Below, in pieces: positions 42,721 to 53,433 of a stretch of DNA of 64,000 bases. The notes beneath the pieces were generated by a model. That model did no database searches, was not told the origin of the DNA, and saw nothing but the letters and a program-made list of their open reading frames with translations. The DNA comes from Rhodoplanes sp963840055 (GTDB lineage Bacteria > Pseudomonadota > Alphaproteobacteria > Rhizobiales > Xanthobacteraceae). Within the stretch, counting starts at the first letter, position 1; each line of letters opens with the position of its first letter. The translations under genes were made by a program, and so were the position numbers. The stretch covers positions 1 through 64,000 of the forward strand of contig CAWIXM010000032.1 in NCBI GenBank assembly GCA_963840055.1. Direction: 5' to 3'.

Positions 42721-43917
42721 TCAGCCTTGCGCCGGCGCGAGACCGCGCGCGCGGCCAGCCGACTCCAAGAACCCGCGGACGATCGCCAACAGCTCCGGCT
42801 CGTCGAGCAGAAAGGCGTCGTGGCCCTTGTCGGTCTCGATCTCGGCGAAGGAAACGCGCGCGCCGCCCGCGTTGAGGGCGTGCACAATGGCGCGCGAATC
42901 GGTGGTCGGAAACAGCCAGTCGCTGGTAAACGAGATGACGCAGAACCGCGTCGAGGTTCCCTTGAACGCGTTGGCGACGATGCCGTCGTAATCGGCGGCG
43001 AGATCGAAATAGTCCATTGCGCGCGTCAGATAGAGATAGCTATTGGCGTCGAACCGCTCGACGAAGGTGGAGCCCTGATGACGCAGATAGTTCTCCACCT
43101 CGAAATCGGCGTCGAAGGAAAACGTCGGGTTGTTGCGGTCCTGGAAACGGCGGCCGAACTTGCGATGCAGGGCGGCGTCCGACAGGTAGGTGATGTGCGC
43201 GCCCATGCGCGCCACCGCAAGTCCGCGGCGCGGTTCGGTGCCTTCGACGATGTAGCGCCCCTGCCGCCACTCGGGATCGGCCATCACCGCCTGGCGGCCG
43301 ACCTCGTGGAACGCGATGTTCTGCGCCGAATGGCGGGTCGCGGTAGCGATCGGCAGCGCGGAGAACACGCGGTCCGGATAGCTTGCGCACCACTGCAGCA
43401 CCTGCATCCCCCCCATCGAGCCGCCGGCGATGGAGAACAATTGCTCGATGCCGAGATGATCGAGCAGCATCGCCTGCGCCCGCACCATGTCGCGGATGGT
43501 GATGACGGGGAAGCCGAGTCCCCACGGCTGTCCGGTCTCCGGGTTGGTCGAGGATGGGCCCGAGCTGCCCATGCAGCCGCCCATTACGTTCGGACAAATG
43601 ACGAAATAGCGGTCCGTGTCGATCGGCAGACCCGGCCCGACCATGGTCTCCCACCAGCCCGGCTTGCCCGTCACCGGATGAACATTGGCGACATGCTGAT
43701 CGCCGGTCAGCGCATGGCAGAGGAGCATGGCGTTGGAGCGCGCGGCGTTGAGCGCGCCATAGGTCTGGTAGGCGATCTGGAAGGGCGCGAGTTCGACGCC
43801 CGCGTCGAGCTTGAGCGGTTTGTCCGCACCAAAGACACGGAATGGCGAACGCGGCTGGTCCGCTTCGCGGACTCGATCCGGCGCGCTGCGTATGACGGAA
43901 GACCGAATGTTGCTCAT
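42721..43917 (-). CDS. metX: homoserine O-acetyltransferase
   Basis: A 398-aa alpha/beta-hydrolase acyltransferase initiating methionine synthesis from homoserine. The oxyanion region is SNAMLLCHALTGDQHVANVH, and the diagnostic VICPNVMGGCMGSSGPSSTN is present. The nucleophile Ser is in LFSIAGGSMGGMQVLQWCAS, the Asp in ISFTSDWLFPTTDSRAIVHA, and the His in EIETDKGHDAFLLDEPELLA. The acyl donor (acetyl versus succinyl) is not certain from sequence. No metW follows, as proB is next. I found no SAM-II-like riboswitch in the short leader. Confidence 0.95.
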   Translation of the reverse strand: MSNIRSSVIRSAPDRVREADQPRSPFRVFGADKPLKLDAGVELAPFQIAYQTYGALNAARSNAMLLCHALTGDQHVANVHPVTGKPGWWETMVGPGLPIDTDRYFVICPNVMGGCMGSSGPSSTNPETGQPWGLGFPVITIRDMVRAQAMLLDHLGIEQLFSIAGGSMGGMQVLQWCASYPDRVFSALPIATATRHSAQNIAFHEVGRQAVMADPEWRQGRYIVEGTEPRRGLAVARMGAHITYLSDAALHRKFGRRFQDRNNPTFSFDADFEVENYLRHQGSTFVERFDANSYLYLTRAMDYFDLAADYDGIVANAFKGTSTRFCVISFTSDWLFPTTDSRAIVHALNAGGARVSFAEIETDKGHDAFLLDEPELLAIVRGFLESAGRARGLAPAQG

Positions 43918-44095
43918 GGGGGCGTTCGCCGATCCCCCAATATAGGTGCTTGCGTACGCATTCGGCCACTCCTGTCGCGGCGACCGGCCTACATAGACCA
44001 GCGGCCCGCGCCGTCAATGTTTTCTTTGCGTCGGCGATGGTCCCGAATTATCAAAGAGTTCCGTGGGACGGGAACCTGCGGGGGAGGCTGTTTCC

Positions 44096-44953
44096 ATGGC
44101 CGGTCCTGAACCATCGCTGGCAGCGCTCCGCGCCGAGATCGACCGCATCGACGAGGCCATGCACGGCCTCCTGATCGAGCGCGGGGAAATCATCGGCCGT
44201 CTCATCGCGGCCAAGCGAACGACGGAGATGGGTTCCGCGTTCCGGCCGGCGCGCGAGGCGGAGATGATGCGGCGTCTGGTCGCCCGTCATCGCGGCATTC
44301 TCCCACTAGACACCGCAGAGAGCATCCTGCGGGTGATCATCGCGACCTTCACCTATATCCAGGCGCCGTTTCGGCTCCATGCCGATATTTCCACGGGCGA
44401 AGCAGCCATGCGCGACTCGGCGCGCTTTCATTTCGGCTTCACCGTGCCGTTCAAGGAACATCTCGGCGCGGCCGGCGTGCTCAAGGCGCTCGCCGCCGTG
44501 CCCACCGATCTTGGCTTGGTCCCGGCGACCGCCACTTCCGCCGGTTCATGGTGGACCGGCCTTGAGCCGGAGAACGCACCCAAAATCATCGCCCGGCTTC
44601 CCTTTATCGAGCGTGCCGACCATCCCGCCGGATTTCCGGTGTTCGCGATCGCCCATCCGCATCCCGATGCAGTAATCCAGGACGAGGCGACCGTGTGGAG
44701 CGTGAGCGTCTCCGGCTGGGGGATGAAGCCAGCCCAGGCGATTGGCCTTGCCGCCGAGGTCGTCGCCGTTCCGGAGGGGGCGTTCGACGGCGCGGCGCTG
44801 CTCGTCTCGCTCCCCGCCGGCCGAACGATCGAGGAGATCACGGCCGCCCTGCAAAATGCCGGGGCTTCGGTGCGTTCGCTGGCCCTCGTCGGCAGTCACG
44901 CGACCCGCTATACCGTATCGGCGGACGGCAAGCTGATCCCCACCGGCCGATAA
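44096..44953 (+). CDS. AroQ-type chorismate mutase with C-terminal extension
   Basis: A 285-aa protein. Residues 1-90 are an AroQ chorismate mutase (LAALRAEIDRIDEAMHGLLI, ERGEIIGRLIAAKR, REAEMMRRLVARHRGILPLD), converting chorismate to prephenate. The remaining ~190 residues (FHFGFTVPFKEHLGAAGVLK, AAVPTDLGLVPATATSAGSW, RADHPAGFPVFAIAHPHPDA, IEEITAALQNAGASVRSLAL) form a second domain. It faintly resembles a degenerate prephenate-dehydratase-like or binding-protein fold; I cannot assign it firmly. It heads an operon with hisC and tyrC for Phe/Tyr/His-type transamination and Tyr synthesis. Start chosen at 44096, the ATG where mutase similarity begins. Confidence 0.88.
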   Translation: MAGPEPSLAALRAEIDRIDEAMHGLLIERGEIIGRLIAAKRTTEMGSAFRPAREAEMMRRLVARHRGILPLDTAESILRVIIATFTYIQAPFRLHADISTGEAAMRDSARFHFGFTVPFKEHLGAAGVLKALAAVPTDLGLVPATATSAGSWWTGLEPENAPKIIARLPFIERADHPAGFPVFAIAHPHPDAVIQDEATVWSVSVSGWGMKPAQAIGLAAEVVAVPEGAFDGAALLVSLPAGRTIEEITAALQNAGASVRSLALVGSHATRYTVSADGKLIPTGR

Positions 44954-45023
44954 TTTTCCCAGAACCGTTTCCACCCGCGTAGCAATAAGCGGCCGTGTGA
45001 ACGGACCGTCCTGGAGTGAATGA

Positions 45024-46124
45024 ATGCCTGCCCTGCGTCCCGAACCGCGCCCTGGCGTGCTGAAGATTAAGCCTTATGTGCCCGGGAAAAGCCACGCGCC
45101 CGGCGTCGCCAAGATCTACAAGCTGTCCTCCAACGAGTTCCCGCTCGGCCCGAGCCCGCAAGCGGTCGCGGCCTATCGTGAAGTCGCCGGGCACCTGGAA
45201 GAGTACCCCGACGGGGCGGCAACGGCATTACGCGAGGCGATCGCCCACGCCTACGGGCTCGACCCCGACCGCATCGTGTGCGGGGCAGGATCGGACGATC
45301 TCCTCAACCTGCTCGCCCGCGCCTATCTCGCCGACGGCGACGAGGCGATCCACACCACCCACGGCTTCCTGGTCTACCCGATCGCGACGCTCGGGACCGG
45401 CGCGACGCCGGTCGTCGCGCCGGAAAAGAACTACACGGCCGACGTCGATGCGATCCTGTCCTGCGTAACGGAGCGCACCAAGATCGTCTTCCTCGCCAAT
45501 CCCAACAACCCGACCGGCACCTTCATTCCCTACGACGAGGTGAAGCGCCTGCATCGCGGCCTGCCGCCGCACGTTCTCTTCGTGATCGATGCGGCCTACG
45601 CCGAATATGTCCGCCGCAACGATTATGCGGCGGGCATCGAGCTGGTGGCGACCAGCGACAACGTCGTCATGTGCCGCACCTTTTCCAAGATCCACGGGCT
45701 CGCGGCGCTGCGGCTCGGATGGCTGTACGGGCCGCCGCATGTGGTCGATGCGGTGAACCGCATCCGCGGGCCGTTCAACGTGAACGCGCCGGCGATCGCG
45801 TCCGGCGTTGCGGCCATCGCCGACGCAGGGCATGTCGAGCGCGCGCGCGCCCACAATGAACGCTGGCTCGCCTGGCTCACCGAGGAGATCGGCCGGCTCG
45901 GCCTCGAGGTGACGCCGAGCGTCGCGAATTTCATTCTGATCCACTTCCCGGGGAGCAAGGGAAAGACGGCGGCGGAGGCGGACGCGTTCCTTTCGGCGCG
46001 TGGGCTCGTGCTGCGCCAGGTGGGCGTCTACGGGCTGCCCAACGCCCTGCGCATGAGCGTCGGCTGCGAGGAGGCGAACCGCCTCGTCGTGCAGTCGCTC
46101 GCCGAATTTTTGGGGAGGGCATAG
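45024..46124 (+). CDS. hisC: histidinol-phosphate / aromatic aminotransferase
   Basis: A 366-aa class I/II PLP aminotransferase of the HisC family. It has KLSSNEFPLGPSPQAVAAYR, CGAGSDDLLNLLARAYLADG, FLANPNNPTGTFIPYDEVKR, VIDAAYAEYVRRNDYAAGIE and the Schiff-base Lys in CRTFSKIHGLAALRLGWLYG. Located between chorismate mutase and prephenate/arogenate dehydrogenase, it probably also transaminates prephenate or phenylpyruvates. The stop overlaps the tyrC GTG by one base. Confidence 0.93.
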   Translation: MPALRPEPRPGVLKIKPYVPGKSHAPGVAKIYKLSSNEFPLGPSPQAVAAYREVAGHLEEYPDGAATALREAIAHAYGLDPDRIVCGAGSDDLLNLLARAYLADGDEAIHTTHGFLVYPIATLGTGATPVVAPEKNYTADVDAILSCVTERTKIVFLANPNNPTGTFIPYDEVKRLHRGLPPHVLFVIDAAYAEYVRRNDYAAGIELVATSDNVVMCRTFSKIHGLAALRLGWLYGPPHVVDAVNRIRGPFNVNAPAIASGVAAIADAGHVERARAHNERWLAWLTEEIGRLGLEVTPSVANFILIHFPGSKGKTAAEADAFLSARGLVLRQVGVYGLPNALRMSVGCEEANRLVVQSLAEFLGRA

Positions 46125-47086
46125 TGGCGAACCGCCCCGCCCTGTTCAATCGCCTCGCGCTGATCGGGACAGGCCTGATCGGCTCGTCGATCGCGCGGGC
46201 GGCGCGGGCGCAAGGGGCTGTGCGCAGCATCGTGGCGACGGCGCGATCGGGCGCAACGCGCGCTCGCGTCGCCGAACTGGGGCTCGCCGATCAGGTATTG
46301 GACACGAACGCCGCGACCGTCGCCGGGGCTGACCTCGTCATCCTGTGCACCCCCGTCGGTCAGTGCGGTCAGGTGGCGGCGGAGATCGCGCCGCATCTCG
46401 CCGCTGGCGCCATCTTGTCCGACGTCGGCTCGGTCAAAGGCGCCGTCGTCAGGGACGTCGCTCCGCACGTGCCGGCCAACGTGCACTTCGTTCCTGCGCA
46501 CCCGGTCGCCGGCACCGAGCATTCCGGCCCGGACGCGGGCTTTGCCGAGTTGTTCTTCAACCGCTGGTGCATCCTGACGCCGCCCGAGCACACCGACCCG
46601 ATCGCCGCCAAGAAGCTCGCCGCGTTTTGGAGCGCGCTCGGCGCCAACGTGGAATTCATGGCGCCCGACCATCATGATCGCGTGCTTGCGATCACCAGCC
46701 ACGTGCCGCACCTGATCGCCTACACCATCGTCGGCACCGCCGACGAACTCGGGCAGGTGACGCGCTCGGAGGTGCTGAAATTCTCCGCCGGCGGCTTTCG
46801 CGACTTCACCCGCATCGCCGCCTCCGATCCGACCATGTGGCGCGACGTGTTTCTCGCCAACAAGGACGCGGTGCTGGAAATGCTCGGCACCTTCAGTGAG
46901 GATTTATCGACGCTGACCCGCGCCATCCGCCGCGGCGACGGCGATACGCTGTTCGAGCTATTCACACGGACTCGCGCTATCCGCCGCGGCATCCTCTCGA
47001 TCGGCCAGGATGCGGAGGCGCCCGACTTCGGCCGGCCGCACGAGCGGATGCCGCCGGTGCCCCGCCCCTATGTGGGGGAAGATTAG
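46124..47086 (+). CDS. tyrC: prephenate/arogenate dehydrogenase
   Basis: A 320-aa cyclohexadienyl dehydrogenase for tyrosine synthesis. It starts at GTG 46124, overlapping the hisC stop (TAGTG). The Rossmann motif is LALIGTGLIGSSIARAARAQ. ADLVILCTPVGQCGQVAAEI, SDVGSVKGAVVRDVAPHVPA and HFVPAHPVAGTEHSGPDAGF carry the catalytic His, and DHHDRVLAITSHVPHLIAYT is conserved. Whether the substrate is prephenate, arogenate or both is not evident. The dispersed repeat begins at the stop codon and a bidirectional terminator lies 160 bp beyond. Confidence 0.93.
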   Translation: MANRPALFNRLALIGTGLIGSSIARAARAQGAVRSIVATARSGATRARVAELGLADQVLDTNAATVAGADLVILCTPVGQCGQVAAEIAPHLAAGAILSDVGSVKGAVVRDVAPHVPANVHFVPAHPVAGTEHSGPDAGFAELFFNRWCILTPPEHTDPIAAKKLAAFWSALGANVEFMAPDHHDRVLAITSHVPHLIAYTIVGTADELGQVTRSEVLKFSAGGFRDFTRIAASDPTMWRDVFLANKDAVLEMLGTFSEDLSTLTRAIRRGDGDTLFELFTRTRAIRRGILSIGQDAEAPDFGRPHERMPPVPRPYVGED

Positions 47087-47208
47087 AGCATTTTCCGGCG
47101 AAGCCTGCCCCGGACTTGATCCGGGGTGGAAACCGGTTCGCCGCAGAAAATGCGACCACTAAAAGAGAACCGGAGCGAATTCCATTCCATTGGAACGGAA
47201 TGCGCTCT
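47085..47208 (-). repeat. dispersed ~100-bp repeat, copy 4, carrying a 23-bp insert
   Basis: Inverted relative to the other copies: AGAGCATTTTCCGGCGAAG ... TGGAAACCGGTTCGCCGCAG ... AGCGAATTCCATTCCATTGG ... GCGCTCT. At 47104-47126 it contains an extra CCTGCCCCGGACTTGATCCG + GGG, itself a palindrome (CCCCGGA-CTTGA-TCCGGGG), absent from the other four copies. Confidence 0.88.
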
Positions 47209-47245
47209 AGTCGGGCCGCCCGAGCTCTGGGCTTGGACGCAAAAC

Positions 47246-47281
47246 AAATACACCTCGCCCGGTGGGGCGAGGTGTATTTTT
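47246..47281. terminator. bidirectional intrinsic terminator between tyrC and acs
   Basis: AAATACACCTCGCC pairs with GGCGAGGTGTATTT around CGGTGG, followed by TT on the right. On the opposite strand the flanking AAAACAAATA gives a U-rich tail (TATTTGTTTT). The position between convergent genes fits termination of both. Confidence 0.85.
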
Positions 47282-47345
47282 GCTTGGCACCGAGCGGGCG
47301 TCGCCGGCTCTGCGTACGACGCCATCGGCGGGCCTCGGAAGCGCT

Positions 47346-49292
<1,947 letters not shown>

Positions 49293-49656
49293 GCTGGTTG
49301 CTCCCTCCAAGCGGCGGATCCATTGGCAGTGCTATCTGCCCCGCGCGATAGTCGTTTCCTCGCCCGTCATTATGCCCAGCGCACGCGGCGCGACAAGGCG
49401 GGCCGCCCTTACACTTTGGTCGCGGGCTGGGACGCTGATCGACGTGCGGAAGCTGACCGGCTCCGGGGCGAGAAGACTTGGCGACGAAGTTCGCGCACAT
49501 GTACAACGGCCGCAGCGCCCGATACAACAGCGAACGCGGCGTGCTCGTCGGGTCTGGCTAAACCCGCCGCGTGGTCCTCGTTTTAAGGACCGGACCTGTT
49601 TAAACGCGTCTTAAACCGAGCGGCTGCGCCGGCAGCTCGCCTCAGTGGGTGTCACG
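49293..49656. other. divergent intergenic region acs / trpB2
   Basis: No gene recognised. Two overlapping frames look mildly coding (DSRFLARHYAQRTRRDKAGR and KFAHMYNGRSARYNSERG up to a TAA at 49560) and could be decayed sequence. Promoters for both flanking genes must lie here. Confidence 0.35.
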
Positions 49657-51021
49657 ATGACCGACAGCGTCAAATATCTCCTGCCGGAAGATCGCATTCC
49701 GCGGGCTTGGTACAATATCGCCGCCGACCTGCCGAAGCCGCTGCCGGCGGTGTTGCATCCGGGAACCGGGCAGCCGATCGGGCCCGCCGACCTCGCCGCG
49801 ATCTTTCCGATGCCGCTGATCCTGCAGGAAGTAGCAAGCGAGCGCGACATCGAGATCCCGCAGCCGGTGCGCGACGTCTATAAGCTGTGGCGGCCGTCGC
49901 CCCTTCATCGCGCCTTGCGGCTCGAGCGCGCGCTCGATACGCCCGCGCGCATCTTCTACAAGTATGAGGGGGTGAGCCCGACCGGCAGCCATAAGCCGAA
50001 TACCGCGGTGGCGCAGGCCTTCTACAATCGCGAGTCGGGAATCGCCAAGCTCTCGACGGAAACCGGCGCCGGCCAATGGGGGTCCTCGCTCGCCTTCGCA
50101 GGCGCGCTGTTCGGGCTCGAAGTCAAGGTGTACATGGTCAAGGTGAGCTATCAGCAGAAGCCCTATCGGCGGGCGCTGATGGAGACCTATGGCGCGACCT
50201 GCATCCCGAGCCCAAGCGAGGAGACCGAGTCCGGACGCGCGATCCTCGCCGTCAATCCCGACTCGCCCGGCAGTCTTGGCATCGCCATCTCGGAGGCAGT
50301 CGAGGTCGCCGCCAAGAACGCCGACACCAATTACGCGCTCGGCAGCGTGCTCAACCACGTGCTCCTCCACCAGACAGTGATCGGGCTCGAAGCGATCGAG
50401 CAAATGGAGATGGCGGGCTTCTGGCCGGACGTGGTGATCGCCTGCGCCGGGGGTGGTTCGAACTTCGCCGGCATCGCTTTCCCCTTCCTCGGCAAGAAGC
50501 TGCGCGAGAAAAAAGACGTGCGGGTCGTCGCGGTCGAGCCGGCTGCCTGCCCTTCCCTCACCCGCGGCACCTACGCCTATGACTTCGGCGATACCGCGCA
50601 TCTCACCCCGCTCGTCAAGATGTACACGCTCGGCTCGCAATTCGTGCCGCCCGGCTTTCATGCCGGCGGGCTGCGCTATCACGGCATGGCGCCGCTCGTG
50701 AGCCACCTCAAGGAGCTCGGCCTGGTCGAGGCGTGCGCCGTGCATCAGACGCCATGCTTCGAGGCCGGCGTCGCTTTTGCCCGCGCCGAGGGCATCGTGC
50801 CGGCGCCGGAAACCACTCATGCGGTGCGCGTTGCGATCGACGAGGCGCTCGCGGCCAAAAAGGAGGGACGCGCGCGCACCATCCTGTTCAACCTGTCCGG
50901 CCACGGGCATTTCGACATGCAGGCCTATACCGATTACTTTGCCGGCCAGTTGGAAGACCGCAACTATGATGAGGCGGCCCTTCGGGACGCGCTTGCGGCT
51001 TTGCCGAAGGTCGCCGCGTAA
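49657..51021 (+). CDS. TrpB-like PLP enzyme (TrpB2 class)
   Basis: A 454-aa tryptophan synthase beta-like protein of the TrpB2 type, which is longer at the N-terminus than TrpB1. The PLP lysine is in YEGVSPTGSHKPNTAVAQAF. ETGAGQWGSSLAFAGALFGL and the phosphate-binding glycine loop VVIACAGGGSNFAGIAFPF are conserved. TYAYDFGDTAHLTPLVKMYT is typical of TrpB2, and the C-terminus includes ILFNLSGHGHFDMQAYTDYF. TrpB2 makes Trp from indole plus serine, or phosphoserine in some species, without TrpA. No trpA is nearby. The start at ATG 49657 is preferred over GTG 49645. Confidence 0.92.
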   Translation: MTDSVKYLLPEDRIPRAWYNIAADLPKPLPAVLHPGTGQPIGPADLAAIFPMPLILQEVASERDIEIPQPVRDVYKLWRPSPLHRALRLERALDTPARIFYKYEGVSPTGSHKPNTAVAQAFYNRESGIAKLSTETGAGQWGSSLAFAGALFGLEVKVYMVKVSYQQKPYRRALMETYGATCIPSPSEETESGRAILAVNPDSPGSLGIAISEAVEVAAKNADTNYALGSVLNHVLLHQTVIGLEAIEQMEMAGFWPDVVIACAGGGSNFAGIAFPFLGKKLREKKDVRVVAVEPAACPSLTRGTYAYDFGDTAHLTPLVKMYTLGSQFVPPGFHAGGLRYHGMAPLVSHLKELGLVEACAVHQTPCFEAGVAFARAEGIVPAPETTHAVRVAIDEALAAKKEGRARTILFNLSGHGHFDMQAYTDYFAGQLEDRNYDEAALRDALAALPKVAA

Positions 51022-51041
51022 AGGGGCGGCGAGGACGGACC

Positions 51042-51434
51042 TTGGCTCGCATTTTGGTCGCCGAGGACGAGGAGACGCTACGCAGCCTGGTCGTGCGCGC
51101 GCTCGCTCAGGTCGGGCACGACGTCATCGAAGCGGCCGACGGCGCCGAAGCGCTCGAGCTGCTCGCCCGCGACCAGGGGCGCTTCGATCTGCTGCTCACT
51201 GACATTCGCATGCCGCTGATGGACGGGATCGCGCTCGCGCTCGCCGCCGCGCGCGACTACCCCGACCTCGTGATCCTGTTGATGACCGCCTATGCCGACC
51301 AACGCGAACGCGCCGCCGGCCTGGAAGCACGTATCCACGACGTGATCACCAAGCCGTTTACGCTCGCCGAGATCAAGGTCGCGGTGAATGAAGCGTTAGC
51401 GGCGCGCCGCGACGCCCAGGCGTCAGCTGAATAA
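51042..51434 (+). CDS. single-domain response regulator (CpdR-like)
   Basis: A 130-aa receiver-only protein starting with TTG at 51042. The receiver motifs are complete: acidic pair in MARILVAEDEETLRSLVVRA, phospho-acceptor Asp in FDLLLTDIRMPLMDGIALAL, Thr in ILLMTAYADQRERAAGLEAR, Lys in HDVITKPFTLAEIKVAVNEA. No output domain. CpdR, the adaptor controlling ClpXP in the cell cycle, has this architecture, but orthology is not proven. It begins 20 bp after trpB2 and could be read with it. Confidence 0.85.
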   Translation: MARILVAEDEETLRSLVVRALAQVGHDVIEAADGAEALELLARDQGRFDLLLTDIRMPLMDGIALALAAARDYPDLVILLMTAYADQRERAAGLEARIHDVITKPFTLAEIKVAVNEALAARRDAQASAE

Positions 51435-51633
51435 ATAAAGTCAGCGAAGCGCGCTGCCGCCGCGCGGAATCTGGGCAAGGGCGTGGCGAAACTGTGCCAT
51501 GCCAAATTTACTTTATTCACGGAATTTCGCGGTCCCTGCTGGAACAATAGCGATTCTCGATTGTTATGACGGGTGGGAATGGTCGGGGGTCCGCGCGGGG
51601 CGGACACCTAAAGGGCAATCATGTGGGGGGACT

Positions 51634-52158
51634 ATGGCACACCTTACCTCTCGTACCGCTATTATTGCGCTTGCGTCTTGCGTGCTGGCCGGTCTTTCGG
51701 TCTCGACGCCGGCTCAGGCGCGTGAAGTGGTCGCGTTCCGCGACGGCGGCTACTCCGCTGGCACCATCGTGATTCGCACCAGCGAGCGCCGGCTCTACTA
51801 CGTGCTCGGCGATGGCCGCGCGCTGCGCTATCCCGTCGGCGTCGGCAAGTACGGCAAACAATGGTCGGGCACGACCAGTATCAGCCGGAAGAGTTGGCAT
51901 CCCGACTGGTCGCCGCCTGCCATGGTCAAGCACGACATTCCGTCCTTGCCGAACTTCATTCCGGGCGGCACCGCGAAAAACCCGATGGGCGTCGCGGCGA
52001 TGACGCTCGCCGGCACCGAATACGCGATCCATGGGACCAACAGGCCGGGCTCGGTCGGCGGCTTCGTGTCCTATGGCTGCATCCGCATGTACAATTCGGA
52101 CGTTACCGATCTTTACAGCCGCGTTAGCGTCGGCACCACGGTCGTCGTGACCCGCTGA
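51634..52158 (+). CDS. L,D-transpeptidase (YkuD)
   Basis: A 174-aa minimal secreted YkuD protein. The ATG at 51634 is preceded by GGGGGG and yields a Sec signal peptide (SRTAIIALASCVLAGLSVST, cleavage AQA-RE). The catalytic domain includes TIVIRTSERRLYYVLGDGRA, YPVGVGKYGKQWSGTTSISR, His in GTEYAIHGTNRPGSVGGFVS and the nucleophile Cys in SYGCIRMYNSDVTDLYSRVS, with Tyr where His is more usual before the Gly-Cys. Shorter than the enzymes at 1152 and 14334. Peptidoglycan crosslinking in the periplasm is inferred. Confidence 0.93.
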   Translation: MAHLTSRTAIIALASCVLAGLSVSTPAQAREVVAFRDGGYSAGTIVIRTSERRLYYVLGDGRALRYPVGVGKYGKQWSGTTSISRKSWHPDWSPPAMVKHDIPSLPNFIPGGTAKNPMGVAAMTLAGTEYAIHGTNRPGSVGGFVSYGCIRMYNSDVTDLYSRVSVGTTVVVTR

Positions 52159-52231
52159 GGTCTTGCAGCTTCCTCAATCATCTGCCGCATGGCTGGGCTT
52201 CGGCCCAGCCATGTTCGTTCATGCTGCCCAA

Positions 52232-52417
52232 CTTCATCCTCCCCCGCGCGGCGGGGGAGGGAAACCGCCCATCGCAGGCAAGCTTGCGCAGCCTGCGCAG
52301 GCTTGGCTGCGTGGGCGGTGGAGGGGGCCAGCCAGTATCTTCGCTCGAGCGCCCCCTCCACCATGCTGCGCATGGCCCCCTCCCCCGTGAAAGATTGTTT
52401 CACGGGGGAGGATGAAA
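52232..52417. repeat. palindromic mosaic intergenic element
   Basis: Starts CTTCATCCTCCCCCGCGCGG and ends CACGGGGGAGGATGAAAG, so the outer 16-17 bp are inverted repeats. Internal paired arms include AACCGCCCATCG/GGGCGGTGGAGGGGGCC and AAGCTTGCGCAGCCTGCGCA. The overall plan resembles the element inside imuB (CTTCACCTCTCCCC ... GAGAGGTGAAG). Confidence 0.7.
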
Positions 52418-52442
52418 GTCGCCGATCACCGCGTAGTCCGGA

Positions 52443-52961
52443 TCAGCACCAGCCGCGACGGCGACCGCCGTCGTACCGCCGGACGACGCCCTTGGCGATC
52501 AGGGCCTCGGATACGTTCGGCGTCGCCCGGGTCGAGACAGTGCCCAGCAGGCGGCCATATTTGTCCTCGCCGAAGTCGCGGATCGTCACCCCGCCCTCGA
52601 CAAGAATAGCCCGCAAGGCTCGCTCCGCTGCCTCGGCGCCGATCCGCTCCTGCTCGCAAACGGCATGAAGTTCGGGCGCATCGATCCCGCGCAGCCGAAC
52701 GCGCGTCGTCACCCGAAAGCCTGGCCTGACCTCGATCCGCGCGTCGAACGTGTCACCGTCCACCACCTTGAGCACGCGCGCGGCGATCATGCCGGGCGCG
52801 CCCGCTATCGGCGGCGACGGCGCCCGTTCGGCCGGCGCATACGCGCCCTCCCACCAGGACTTGACCGCGGCCGCGCCGAGCAGGGCGAGAGCGACCAGGA
52901 GCCCGATGACGGGGGAGTTGCTGCGCCGTGCTGAGGAATATTTCCGAATCGATGGGAGCAT
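52443..52961 (-). CDS. thermonuclease (SNase-like) family protein
   Basis: A 172-aa membrane-anchored or secreted staphylococcal-nuclease-like protein. The start at 52961 (MLPSIRKYSSARRSNSPVIG) is followed by one hydrophobic segment (IGLLVALALLGAAAVKSWWE). The OB-fold nuclease domain has ARVLKVVDGDTFDARIEVRP, RVRLRGIDAPELHAVCEQER and IRDFGEDKYGRLLGTVSTRA. These contain the calcium-binding Asp of VVDGD, Arg/Asp of LRGIDAPE and Arg of KYGR that form the active site in nuclease A. Probably cleaves nucleic acid outside the cytoplasm. Confidence 0.9.
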   Translation of the reverse strand: MLPSIRKYSSARRSNSPVIGLLVALALLGAAAVKSWWEGAYAPAERAPSPPIAGAPGMIAARVLKVVDGDTFDARIEVRPGFRVTTRVRLRGIDAPELHAVCEQERIGAEAAERALRAILVEGGVTIRDFGEDKYGRLLGTVSTRATPNVSEALIAKGVVRRYDGGRRRGWC

Positions 52962-53037
52962 GTTCCTATATTGCCGAGCCGCGCGACCGAATGCAAGCCA
53001 CAACTTTCGAGGGTTTTATTACGATTAAAAATCAGAA

Positions 53038-53280
53038 CTAGAAATCGCTGGCGATGCCCTTGATTTCCCAGTCGCCATAGCGGACCGGCTCGAGGCCGCC
53101 GCGTCCATTGAGTTCGGTCGGCCGTTCGGCGGTCTTGCGATCGATCTCGGCGCGGCGGGCAGCCGCTTCCGCAAGCGCGCGCTCGGCCGCCGGGCTCAGC
53201 GGCTTGCGGCCGGTTTCGCCTTCAGGCGCATCGGGAGTCGCCGGGATATTATTGGCCATGGCATCGTCGGTGTCGCTCAT
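53038..53280 (-). CDS. succinate dehydrogenase assembly factor 4 (DUF1674)
   Basis: This 80-aa SdhAF4/Sdh8-type protein is recognised by the C-terminal signature GGLEPVRYGDWEIKGIASDF, which in eukaryotic homologues binds flavinylated SdhA and protects it during complex II assembly. The N-terminus is disordered and Ala/Glu rich. It lies divergent from htpX, as in many Hyphomicrobiales. Confidence 0.92.
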   Translation of the reverse strand: MSDTDDAMANNIPATPDAPEGETGRKPLSPAAERALAEAAARRAEIDRKTAERPTELNGRGGLEPVRYGDWEIKGIASDF

Positions 53281-53433
53281 GCCGTCACAGACAACCGCAG
53301 ACGGCTGCGCGTCAACTTAAAAAACCCGCGGCGCTCGGCCGCGCGAACTTCGCTTGCGAGGGTTTAGCCCGCCTCCCATATCGAACGTGGAAAATAGGTC
53401 GGCGCACCTGAACCGATCGCAACGAGGGAAACG

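Noticed and set aside
43918..44095. SAM-II riboswitch in front of metX
   Set aside because: The leader is short and lacks the conserved pseudoknot sequences I would expect; nothing supportable.
51042..51434. Firm assignment as CpdR
   Set aside because: The receiver domain is clear but nothing beyond architecture distinguishes it from other single-domain regulators, so only 'CpdR-like' is used.
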